A DNA stretch of 14,585 nt, from NCBI GenBank assembly GCA_018828825.1, contig JAHJUV010000048.1, positions 1 to 14,585 on the forward strand, given 5' to 3'. This DNA is from Planctomycetota bacterium. Its GTDB lineage: Bacteria > Planctomycetota > Phycisphaerae > Sedimentisphaerales > UBA12454. Below are positions 1 to 9,492 of the stretch, one piece after another. Below the pieces are notes generated by a model. It had not been told where the DNA came from, did no database searches, and saw nothing but the letters and a program-made list of their open reading frames with translations. The first letter of the stretch is position 1. Every line of letters begins with the position of its first letter. A program made the translations under genes and the position numbers.

Positions 1-1441
1 CTAATGCTCTCTTATGTTCATGAGCGATGGGCTGATGGAATAATGGCGGAGCAGGTGGCTTCGTATGGGGCGATTTAAGTGTATTGGTTAAATAGATACC
101 GGGACCTGATTTTGGAATTGAAACATCATGGCTTGTCAAGGCTCTTGTAAATCGCAACTGCGCAACAGAGTAGGCTCCGACCATTAATTCAAAACCGTGC
201 AGGTTAGTTATGAGAGATTGGGCAGCGCCTTTAACAGCACCGGGACCTTCGTTTTTCGAGACTCGCCTTAAAGCATGATCAATAATTGCCAGAAGATATG
301 TCCCCGTACCTACCGCTGGGTCAAGAGTTGCCACGCCGCTTTCAACAAAACCCATCTCTTTTCCCAAATGCTGACTTAGGATTTCATCAATCAAGCGTAT
401 CTGACAACGTACAACTTCGAGTGGTGTATAGTAAACACCGGATTCTTTGCGAAGTTTCGGATCATATGCGGCCAGAAAATCTTCATAGAAGAATAACCAC
501 GGATCGTCCGTATCCGAATCTGCCTGTAAAGTTTCTTCGGGGATTTCATGTATCACACGCTGGGCCAGTGACAATGAGGAAGAAATCTCTGTTAATGCCT
601 GAGGATCAGTCAAAAACTGTAAAGAACGCGAAAGCAGTAAGTGATGACTGGCAAGAGTGTTGTAAGCATTATTCAAGTCAAGAACATTTGCACCTTCCAT
701 CTGAGCTAGTAGGAGTGCAAATATCACTGTTTGCGCGTATGCATCGGCAAATTGAAAATCATCAGCATCAGGAAATAACAAATCCTTAATTTCATTCTTC
801 AATGACTGAATGGGAGAATTTTCGTCTATCAGGGCATCTTGTACTTCTTCTCGAATCAGCAAACAAAACGGAGCCAGATAAGTAGCCAGTTGTTTCGGTT
901 TTTCCGGCAGAAGAGGTTTCCACTGAATAAAATCAACAAGAAGTCTGAAAAGGTTTTTACTATTGGCATCCGAAACAGCTTTCTTTCCATCAGTACAAAC
1001 ATCACCATTTAAACGAATTAATTTTGAAACAAGCTCTCCATTTCGATACAAAGCCCATTCGTTCCCATCTGTGTAAAGAATATTCGGAACATTCTTAAAA
1101 CGACCCCACTGTTGCCGATCATGCCCTTTGTATCTCGAGGGGTTTGCTCCTTTGCCGGGAGCCTTTAATTCAATGTAACCAATAGGTAAAAAATCATCGT
1201 TAACTGCAAAATCCGGCTTACCAAGCCGATCGTCAAGAGTTGATTGACCTTTAAGAACGAGCTTATGCTGAACGAGCTTGCTAAATTCAGAAAAAAGAGT
1301 GTCAACGGGCGGTTTGAGTTGATCTTCGGGCTCACCTTTTGCAAACCCAGAAAATTTGGATGTGACTTTTTCAGCAAAAGTTTTAAGTGCTACGCAAAAT
1401 TGTTCATGAGTTGCTAAATCACTATTCTTTGCTTTTGCCAT
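1..1441 (-). CDS. Single-chain restriction-modification enzyme (nuclease + N6-adenine methylase), 3' end off window
   Basis: The minus strand is open from ATG at 1441-1439 to the window edge (480 codons, no stop). The N-terminal part carries a PD-(D/E)xK nuclease pattern: P76-D77, then E91-L92-K93 in the context IELKAPGK. A helical stretch follows, then GVYYTP at 335-340 and SAM-binding motif I DPAVGTGTYL at 374-383, as in gamma-class N6-adenine methylases. The last visible part (LHGFELMVG, then HQPIAHEHKRAL) matches my memory of proteins annotated Type ISP; the catalytic NPPY motif would lie just beyond the edge. Only about 280 residues separate nuclease and methylase, so there is no room for the helicase of classical Type ISP enzymes; a Type IIG-like, single-chain enzyme that cuts and methylates is the best reading. 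The target-recognition region is outside the window. A promoter lies upstream at 1499-1527. The frame is intact as far as it goes; the family assignment is firm, the type is inferred. Confidence 0.87.
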   Translation of the reverse strand, partial: MAKAKNSDLATHEQFCVALKTFAEKVTSKFSGFAKGEPEDQLKPPVDTLFSEFSKLVQHKLVLKGQSTLDDRLGKPDFAVNDDFLPIGYIELKAPGKGANPSRYKGHDRQQWGRFKNVPNILYTDGNEWALYRNGELVSKLIRLNGDVCTDGKKAVSDANSKNLFRLLVDFIQWKPLLPEKPKQLATYLAPFCLLIREEVQDALIDENSPIQSLKNEIKDLLFPDADDFQFADAYAQTVIFALLLAQMEGANVLDLNNAYNTLASHHLLLSRSLQFLTDPQALTEISSSLSLAQRVIHEIPEETLQADSDTDDPWLFFYEDFLAAYDPKLRKESGVYYTPLEVVRCQIRLIDEILSQHLGKEMGFVESGVATLDPAVGTGTYLLAIIDHALRRVSKNEGPGAVKGAAQSLITNLHGFELMVGAYSVAQLRFTRALTSHDVSIPKSGPGIYLTNTLKSPHTKPPAPPLFHQPIAHEHKRAL

Positions 1442-1498
1442 AGTTTCTCTTCTATTTATCCTTTAGATAATTCACTGTAGTTCCTCAAGGAGAGGGTA

Positions 1499-1527
1499 AT
1501 TATAGCGGGAAAATGGTGGGAAGGCAA
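1499..1527 (-). promoter_or_regulatory. Sigma70-type promoter of the restriction-modification gene
   Basis: On the minus strand, TTGCCT (1527-1522), a 17-nt spacer and a perfect TATAAT (1504-1499). Transcription would start near 1492, about 50 nt before the ATG at 1441. The position, directly ahead of the only minus-strand gene here, supports it. Confidence 0.6.
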
Positions 1528-1540
1528 GGGGAAAGGAATG

Positions 1541-1633
1541 ACCCCGGTTAGATAGCTAAAGCCCCGATGGGATAGCCACTGCATCCCACAGGGTAAACAT
1601 CTTCAAGAAGTTAATTTACGCTTCTAACGGGGC
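1541..1633. repeat. Structured palindromic element of about 92 nt in the divergent intergenic region
   Basis: The outer arms pair over four helical steps with single-base bulges: CCCC 1542-1545 with GGGG 1629-1632, GTTAGA 1547-1552 with TCTAAC 1623-1628, AGC 1554-1556 with GCT 1620-1622, and TAAA 1557-1560 with TTTA 1615-1618. Inside lie a hairpin TGGGAT 1568-1573 / ATCCCA 1583-1588 and a small palindrome CTTCAAGAAG 1601-1610. The whole folds as a branched structure on either strand. It lies between the two divergent promoters and codes for nothing visible. It could be a REP/BIME-like repeat, a remnant of a transposon end, or a small structured RNA; I do not recognise the family. Confidence 0.55.
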
Positions 1634-1674
1634 AAGCGAACCGGCGAGGACGGAGGACAGTTTATCGTTTTTTA

Positions 1675-1703
1675 TTGACATAATAATGGGGCGGGGATAT
1701 TTA
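1675..1703 (+). promoter_or_regulatory. Sigma70-type promoter of the FAD/Fe-S oxidoreductase operon
   Basis: A perfect -35 box TTGACA (1675-1680) is followed after 17 nt by TATTTA (1698-1703), or after 19 nt by TTTAAT (1700-1705). Transcription would start around 1710, only a few bases before the ATG at 1718. That fits the lack of a Shine-Dalgarno site there and suggests a leaderless or nearly leaderless mRNA. Confidence 0.5.
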
Positions 1704-1717
1704 ATAACCTACAAAGA

Positions 1718-4690
<2,973 letters not shown>

Positions 4691-4697
4691 TAATAGT

Positions 4698-5732
4698 ATG
4701 GCTGAAAATTTAAAAGAAGCCGTTTTGTACGAACCGCTCAACGACAAGAAAGTTCGGTGCAATCTTTGCAACTGGCGGTGCGCGATAAACAGCGGCGATT
4801 CGGGACGTTGTCGCCTGCGTAAAAACATCGACGGCAAACTGTACTCGCTCAACTATCACAAACTCTGCTCGGCCAATCCGGACCCGATAGAGAAAAAGCC
4901 TTTGTTTCATTTCCAGCCTGGCAGCAGGAGTTTTTCCATAGCTGCGCCGGGGTGCAACTTTCAGTGCGTGTTCTGCCAGAACTGGCAGATAAGCCAGCAG
5001 GCGATAGACGAAGGCCGAATCGACGGACAGTCAATTGAGCCGGGGCAGATTGCCGAGCTCGCTCTCAAGGCAAACTGCAAAAGTATAGCATATACATATA
5101 CCGAGCCGACGGTGTTTATGGAGTTCGCCGCCGATTGCGGCAAAATCGCGAAACAAAAAGGGCTTGCCAATGTTTTTGTTTCCAACGGCTTTATGACAAA
5201 AGAGGCGATTGACCTTGCGTCAGGCTGGCTCGATGGGATCAATGTCGATTTAAAAAGCTTCAGCGAAGATTTTTATAAAAATCTTTGCAAGGCGAAATTG
5301 AAACCTGTTCTTGAAACAATAGAATACATCGCCAACCATACGAAGATATGGATGGAGGTAACGACGCTTGTTGTGCCGGGGCAGAACGACTCGGATGCCG
5401 AGTTGAAACAGATTGCGGATTTTCTTGTCAATACCTGCGGGCCTGATGTTCCGTGGCACGTGAGCAGATTTTATCCGCAGTATAAATATTCTGATTCGCC
5501 GCCGACGCCGGGGGCGACTCTGCAGAGAGCTTACGATATCGCAAAGGCGGCGGGACTGCGATATGTTTACATTGGCAATTTGCCCTCGGCAAAAGCGGAA
5601 AATACATATTGTCCAAAGTGCCGGCATTTGCTTATTGAGCGTGAGGGGTATTATATAACTAAAAATGAAATCAAAAACGGCTGCTGTCCGGATTGCGGAG
5701 AAAAAATCGCCGGATTCGAGCTTAACAGTTAA
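4698..5732 (+). CDS. amrS: AmmeMemoRadiSam-system radical SAM enzyme
   Basis: A 344-residue radical SAM protein. The cluster motif is C86-x3-C90-x2-C93 in GCNFQCVFCQNWQIS, with the PflA-activase-like arrangement typical of the AmrS family. The N-terminus has a Cys-containing region (CNLCNWRCAI and SGRCRLR, around 21-42), and IEKKPLFHFQPG precedes the cluster. TYTEPTVFMEF and the GLRYVYIGNLP stretch are also family features. The C-terminus forms a probable zinc ribbon (YCPKCRHLL ... CCPDCGEK). The enzyme cleaves SAM reductively to start a radical reaction; the substrate of AmrS proteins is, to my knowledge, not established. The usual partners, MEMO- and AMMECR1-like proteins, are not in this window. 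It starts 7 nt after the oxidoreductase stop with no clear Shine-Dalgarno, so it is probably co-transcribed and perhaps translationally coupled. No obvious terminator follows. Confidence 0.88.
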   Translation: MAENLKEAVLYEPLNDKKVRCNLCNWRCAINSGDSGRCRLRKNIDGKLYSLNYHKLCSANPDPIEKKPLFHFQPGSRSFSIAAPGCNFQCVFCQNWQISQQAIDEGRIDGQSIEPGQIAELALKANCKSIAYTYTEPTVFMEFAADCGKIAKQKGLANVFVSNGFMTKEAIDLASGWLDGINVDLKSFSEDFYKNLCKAKLKPVLETIEYIANHTKIWMEVTTLVVPGQNDSDAELKQIADFLVNTCGPDVPWHVSRFYPQYKYSDSPPTPGATLQRAYDIAKAAGLRYVYIGNLPSAKAENTYCPKCRHLLIEREGYYITKNEIKNGCCPDCGEKIAGFELNS

Positions 5733-5864
5733 AAAAGATATTTGTTGTCCGCGGAGCAGATTAGTGTTAGTATATCGGGCAATATGTATTAAATTGAAAA
5801 CGGCTGTTTAATTGGGACTGTAAAATAACGTCGGCAAACAGCGATATCACTTTAAGACTGTTTT

Positions 5865-5873
5865 TGTTATAGT
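5865..5873 (+). promoter_or_regulatory. Possible extended -10 promoter of the flavoprotein gene
   Basis: TG-N-TATAGT (TG at 5865-5866, TATAGT at 5868-5873) is an extended -10 element; no good -35 box is seen 16-18 nt upstream. Transcription would start near 5880, about 20 nt before ATG 5900. The rest of the 167-nt gap holds only a weak inverted repeat CTGTTT (5804-5809) / AAACAG. Confidence 0.35.
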
Positions 5874-5899
5874 GCTAACCTTATTTAATTGAGATACTT

Positions 5900-7000
5900 A
5901 TGAGTAAAAAGATTGTTCCTTCTTTAAAGATAGGAAATTTGGAAATTTACCCGCCGATAATCCAGGGCGGAATGGGAATACGGGTCTCCGAGGCGGGCCT
6001 TGCCTCTGCGGTCGCAAATACCGGCTGCGCGGGAGTTATCGCCAGTACGGGAATCGGTCTGTTTGAAGATCTCAGGGGTGGGGATTTGTGGGCCTTTAAC
6101 AGCGAATCACTGAGGAAGGAAATCCAAAAAGCAAGAAGCCTTAGCAAAGGAATCATCGGCATCAATATAATGGTCGCTCTTACAGATTACGAGAATCTTG
6201 TCAAAGTGTCCGTAGAGGAAAATGTCGATATGATAATTGCCGGCGCGGGATTGCCGTTGGATCTGCCGAAATTTCTCAACGGAAAAGATGTTAAGCTGGT
6301 TCCCATTGTTTCTTCAGCCAAGGCACTTGCGCTGATTTGCAAAAGATGGAAAAAGCGATATGATAAACTGCCCGATGCCGTAGTTGTCGAAGGCATCAAG
6401 GCGGGTGGTCATTTGGGATATTCGGCGGAGAGTTTGGCCGATGGCAGCGCTATGACGCTTGAGCAGATTGTCGAAGAAGTCGTTGCACTTGCCAATTCGT
6501 TCGAGCCTAAGATTCCCGTTATCGCAGCGGGAGGAATTTTTGACGGCGCCGACATCGCTCGTTTTCTGAAATTGGGCGCATGTGGAGTTCAAATGGCAAC
6601 ACGATTTGTCTGCACCGATGAATGCGATGCTCATCAAAACTTCAAGCAGGCCTATCTGGATGCCGGGCCCGACGATACAACAATTATCAAAAGTCCGGTT
6701 GGACTGCCGGGCAGAGTTATCAACAGTCCGTTTGTGGAGAAAATCAAACATGGCCTGACGATGCCTTTCAATTGCGTTTATAAATGCCTTAGGACCTGCG
6801 ACCCGGATAAGGCGCCGTACTGCATAGCCCAGGTTTTGTCGAACGCATCGAAGGGAAAACTGGACGAATCTTTCGTATTCGCCGGTTCAAACGCTTATAA
6901 GTGCACCGAAATCATACCGGTAAAAGTGCTTGTCGAAAAACTGATTGAAGAATTAAGACAGGCGCTTTCTGCAGAAAAACGATGTCCCATCACAAAATAA
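5900..7000 (+). CDS. Nitronate monooxygenase / 2-nitropropane dioxygenase-family flavoprotein
   Basis: A 366-residue FMN-dependent TIM-barrel protein of the NPD family, which includes nitronate monooxygenases and FabK-type enoyl-ACP reductases. Visible features are PPIIQGGMGIRVS near the N-terminus, the VVVEGIKAGGHLGY segment with the conserved His of the family, and the phosphate-binding strand VIAAGGIFDGADI followed by LGACGVQMATRFV. The C-terminal part carries four cysteines, C292-x3-C296-x3-C300-x7-C308, ending in PYCIAQ. I recall this Cys pattern from clostridial NPD-like proteins, where the spacing suggests a metal or Fe-S site; this is not shown here. The enzyme would oxidise nitronates or reduce a flavin-linked substrate in the cytoplasm; the true substrate is open. 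A modest GAGAT lies ahead of ATG 5900. It stands alone between gaps of 167 and 135 nt. Confidence 0.85.
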   Translation: MSKKIVPSLKIGNLEIYPPIIQGGMGIRVSEAGLASAVANTGCAGVIASTGIGLFEDLRGGDLWAFNSESLRKEIQKARSLSKGIIGINIMVALTDYENLVKVSVEENVDMIIAGAGLPLDLPKFLNGKDVKLVPIVSSAKALALICKRWKKRYDKLPDAVVVEGIKAGGHLGYSAESLADGSAMTLEQIVEEVVALANSFEPKIPVIAAGGIFDGADIARFLKLGACGVQMATRFVCTDECDAHQNFKQAYLDAGPDDTTIIKSPVGLPGRVINSPFVEKIKHGLTMPFNCVYKCLRTCDPDKAPYCIAQVLSNASKGKLDESFVFAGSNAYKCTEIIPVKVLVEKLIEELRQALSAEKRCPITK

Positions 7001-7024
7001 CAGTCGAAATCTACTGTAAATGAA

Positions 7025-7135
7025 TCCCGCACCTTCTAAATATTCCAAACATTATGTAGTTTTTGGGACAATCGAAAAAAATAACTTGCGTATTGGATAA
7101 ACTCACCGGAAAATCGAATAAAAAGAAGGTGCGGG
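7025..7135. repeat. Small palindromic mobile element, copy 2, directly before pdxB
   Basis: The ends pair perfectly over 14 bases: 7024-7037 (ATCCCGCACCTTCT) with 7124-7137. The element is flanked by the direct repeat ATGAA (7020-7024 and 7136-7140), 5 bp as for copy 1. The left 25 nt and right 25 nt align with copy 1 (4198-4246); the middle, about 60 nt, is longer here. The right arm contains AGAAGG, the only Shine-Dalgarno-like site for pdxB, and the right ATGAA is the pdxB start codon. The two arms could pair in the mRNA and hide that site. Confidence 0.75.
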
Positions 7136-8266
7136 ATGAAAATTATCGCAGATGAAAATATCCCATTTGTAAAAGAATGTTTCAGTTCAGTTGGAAATTG
7201 TCTAACGGTTCACGGTCGGAAGATCACTCGCGAAATCCTGAAAGACGCTGATGTCCTTCTGGTGCGTACCATTACCAAAGTCGATAAGAACCTGCTCGAA
7301 GATACAAAAGTAAAATTCGTTGCTACAGCAACAATTGGCTTTGAACACGTCGATGTTAACTACCTGGCGGATAAAAATATCGGCTTTTCATCGGCGCCAG
7401 GCTCAAACGCCAACTCGGTAGCCGAATATATAGTCTCGGCGCTTCTGAATCTGGCCGACAAATACGAATTCGACATCTCAAAAAAAACAATCGGCATCGT
7501 CGGCGTCGGCAACGTCGGCAGTAAAGTCGAAAAAAAGGCCCGTGCACTTGGAATGAAAGTCATCTTGAACGACCCGCCGCTGAAAAGACAAACAAACGAT
7601 GAAAAATATCGGCCGGTAGAGGAAATCCTCGATTGCGATATCGTAACCCTCCATGTGCCGCTGACCTATGAAGGAATAGATAAAACTTATCACCTGGCCG
7701 ATGAGAAATTTTTCAAATCTCTGAAAAAAGGCGTGATTTTCTGCAATAGCTGCCGGGGCAAAGTCCACGATACGGCTGCACTAAAAAACGCCATAACTGC
7801 CGGAAAAATAAAGGCTTGCGTGCTGGATGTTTGGGAAAAGGAACCGAATATCGATATTGAGCTTTTGAAAATCCTCGATTACGGCACCCCGCATATCGCC
7901 GGCTATTCCTATGATGGTAAAGTATCAGGTATGATTATGATTTACGATGCGTTTTGCAAACACTTCGCAATCAAACCGAAATTCAATATCAATAATTTTC
8001 TCCCACCCTCGCAGATTGAAAGAATTATCATCAACGAAAACGAGGGGAAACCACTGTCAGCGGCCGTGAATATGCTCTACGACATAAAAAGAGACGACGC
8101 CAAATTGAGACAGATAATAGAAGAGCCCGCCGAAAGACGCATCGCATATTTCGACAGCTTGCGGAAAAATTACCACGTCCGCAGAGAATTTCAAAATACC
8201 TTTGTTTCCATTAAAGATGAGAGGCTCAAAAAAATATTCAGCGGCCTTGGTTTCAAAACCGTATAG
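7136..8266 (+). CDS. pdxB: 4-phosphoerythronate dehydrogenase
   Basis: A 376-residue D-2-hydroxyacid dehydrogenase family protein. The N-terminus MKIIADENIPFVKE is characteristic of PdxB. The NAD-binding glycine motif GIVGVGNVGSK lies around 119-129. Catalytic residues are close to the E. coli positions: Arg in NSCRGKV near 206, Glu in DVWEKEP near 236 and His in PHIAGYS near 253. The C-terminal part fits the PdxB dimerisation domain (DUF3410). The enzyme oxidises 4-phospho-D-erythronate in the DXP-dependent route to pyridoxal phosphate, in the cytoplasm. The Shine-Dalgarno AAGAAGG is part of the right arm of the inserted repeat, and the ATG falls in the repeat's target duplication, so its expression may differ from that in relatives. 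folP follows after 2 nt, which suggests co-transcription of two cofactor-pathway genes. Confidence 0.93.
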   Translation: MKIIADENIPFVKECFSSVGNCLTVHGRKITREILKDADVLLVRTITKVDKNLLEDTKVKFVATATIGFEHVDVNYLADKNIGFSSAPGSNANSVAEYIVSALLNLADKYEFDISKKTIGIVGVGNVGSKVEKKARALGMKVILNDPPLKRQTNDEKYRPVEEILDCDIVTLHVPLTYEGIDKTYHLADEKFFKSLKKGVIFCNSCRGKVHDTAALKNAITAGKIKACVLDVWEKEPNIDIELLKILDYGTPHIAGYSYDGKVSGMIMIYDAFCKHFAIKPKFNINNFLPPSQIERIIINENEGKPLSAAVNMLYDIKRDDAKLRQIIEEPAERRIAYFDSLRKNYHVRREFQNTFVSIKDERLKKIFSGLGFKTV

Positions 8267-8268
8267 CA

Positions 8269-9114
8269 ATGACAAAAAACTCCGACATTCTGGCCTGGCC
8301 GGGCGGAAAACTCGATTTCTCCGCAGGCTGTATCGTGATGGGAATTTTGAATATAACGCCTGATTCATTCAGCGACGGCGGTGATTTCCTCGCTCCTCAA
8401 AAAGCTATCGCTCGCGGCATCCAAATGGCCGCCCATGGCGCAGCCATAATCGATATCGGCGCCGAATCCACCCGCCCCGGCTCAAAACCAGTCCACCCGC
8501 AAGAACAAATCAAAAGGGCGATACCCGTAATCGAAAAACTTGCGGCAAAAATAAAAATTCCAATCAGCATCGACAGCAAAGACTATGATGTTGTAAAAGC
8601 GGCCCTCGACGCAGGCGCTTCGATAATAAACGATATAACTGCTCTGTCAGATGAAAGAACCGCAATGCTCGCTGCAGAAAAAAAACTGCCGGTAATCCTG
8701 ATGCATATGCAGAACAGCCCCGCTACTATGCAGATTGAGCCTGAATATAAAGATGTCGTCAAAGAAGTCCTCGATTATTTATTAAAACGGGCATCAGCCG
8801 CTCAAAAGGCCGGCATTGAAAAAGAAAAAATCTTCATCGACCCCGGCATAGGTTTCGGCAAAACGCTCCGGCATAATCTGGCGCTTTTGCAAAATTTGAA
8901 TGTCTTTGTAAATAGCGGATATAGAGTCCTGCTCGGCACAAGCAGAAAGAAATTTCTCGCCGCATTAACAGGCAAAGAATCTCCGAAAGATAGAATCTTC
9001 GGCACAGCGGCCGCAGTCGCCCACGCTGTACTTATGGGAGTATCGATTGTAAGAGTCCACGACGTCGCCGAAATGACCGATGTCGTTAAAGTCGCAAACA
9101 AACTGCGCACATAA
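8269..9114 (+). CDS. folP: Dihydropteroate synthase
   Basis: A 281-residue TIM-barrel enzyme that joins 6-hydroxymethyl-dihydropterin pyrophosphate and p-aminobenzoate to give dihydropteroate, the sulfonamide-sensitive step of folate synthesis. Motifs in order: GILNITPDSFSDGG (25-38), IDIGAESTRPGS (about 61-72), a SIDSKDYDVVKAALDAGA segment, ILMHMQ, DPGIGFGKT, and LLGTSRKKFL near the C-terminus. The length is normal for the family. ATG 8269 follows the pdxB stop by 2 nt with no separate promoter, so translation is probably coupled. The stop codon at 9112-9114 touches a ParB-like remnant in another frame. Confidence 0.96.
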   Translation: MTKNSDILAWPGGKLDFSAGCIVMGILNITPDSFSDGGDFLAPQKAIARGIQMAAHGAAIIDIGAESTRPGSKPVHPQEQIKRAIPVIEKLAAKIKIPISIDSKDYDVVKAALDAGASIINDITALSDERTAMLAAEKKLPVILMHMQNSPATMQIEPEYKDVVKEVLDYLLKRASAAQKAGIEKEKIFIDPGIGFGKTLRHNLALLQNLNVFVNSGYRVLLGTSRKKFLAALTGKESPKDRIFGTAAAVAHAVLMGVSIVRVHDVAEMTDVVKVANKLRT

Positions 9115-9266
9115 AAGACCTCGAAGAAAAAATCCGCAGCAGGCTCGGCACAAAGGTAAGTATCCAGGCCCGCAAAAATGGTCATCGCGGGAAAATAACT
9201 ATAGAGTTTTATTCTCTTGACGAGTTCGACAATATCGCGCAAATGCTCGGCGTAAACTCTGATTAA
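9114..9266 (+). pseudogene. Remnant of a ParB C-terminal domain, no start codon
   Basis: Reading from 9114, 50 codons ending at TAA 9264-9266 encode KDLEEKIRSRLGTKVSI, then GHRGKITIEFYSLDEF, and end in AQMLGVNSD. The pattern LEEKxRxRLGTKVxI ... GKIxIxFYSLDE is that of the C-terminal dimerisation/DNA-binding domain of chromosomal ParB (Spo0J). The frame closes upstream at TAA 9087-9089 and holds no ATG, GTG or TTG before the domain, so no complete small gene can be made. The HTH and CTPase domains of ParB are absent. It starts exactly at the folP stop, in the -1 frame relative to it. The most likely origin is a rearrangement that left the 3' end of a parB gene behind folP. The family call rests on motif memory. 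Confidence 0.68.
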
Positions 9267-9276
9267 AATTTTTAGC

Positions 9277-9301
9277 CACAGAGAACACAGAGTTCACAGA
9301 G
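9277..9301. repeat. Three copies of CACAGAG with 9-nt period
   Basis: CACAGAG occurs at 9277-9283, 9286-9292 and 9295-9301, separated by AA and TT. This GCCACAGAG...CACAGAG type is a common dispersed intergenic repeat in several environmental phyla. It lies between the ParB remnant and a terminator; no function is evident. Confidence 0.6.
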
Positions 9302-9322
9302 AAAATAATTATGAAAATCTAA

Positions 9323-9350
9323 GGCCGATTGAAAAATCGGCCCTTTTTAT
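9323..9350 (+). terminator. Rho-independent terminator after the pdxB-folP operon
   Basis: An 8-bp stem GGCCGATT (9323-9330) / AATCGGCC (9335-9342) with loop GAAA, followed by CTTTTTAT. It lies about 210 nt past folP, beyond the ParB remnant. Confidence 0.85.
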
Positions 9351-9412
9351 TGGTTTTGGGCCAAAAACGAGGGTTTTTAAAAATATCCCAAAAAGGATAA
9401 AACCGTAACAAA

Positions 9413-9442
9413 TTGGTAACACGCTTTTATTATGGGTATAGC
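9413..9442 (+). promoter_or_regulatory. Possible promoter of the secreted-protein gene
   Basis: TTGGTA (9413-9418), an 18-nt spacer and TATAGC (9437-9442). A second weak pair, TTGGTA near 9452 and TATAGT near 9461, is badly spaced. The preceding terminator implies a promoter in this gap, but the boxes are only fair. Confidence 0.3.
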
Positions 9443-9492
9443 TGTCGAAAGTTGGTAATTTATAGTGAACTTGTTTTTTAAGGAGAGTTAAA

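Noticed and set aside
286..789. Open reading frame of 167 codons on the plus strand
   Set aside because: It is antisense to the restriction-modification gene, whose frame has clear nuclease and methylase motifs; the plus-strand product resembles nothing.
1541..1633. Cobalamin riboswitch, suggested by GCCACTG at 1575-1581
   Set aside because: The B12 box and the other conserved segments are absent, and the downstream gene is not B12-related.
7020..7099. 26-codon open frame starting MNPAPSK before pdxB
   Set aside because: It arises from the duplicated start codon and the inserted repeat, has no ribosome binding site of its own, and is best taken as part of the element.
9060..9266. Programmed -1 frameshift joining folP to the ParB-like tail
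   Set aside because: The only usable stretch, 9090-9113, contains no X-XXY-YYZ slippery heptamer, and a folP-ParB fusion has no known precedent to me.
9277..9301. CRISPR-like array at the CACAGAG repeats
   Set aside because: Seven-base units with 2-nt gaps are far too short for repeats and spacers, and no cas gene is near.
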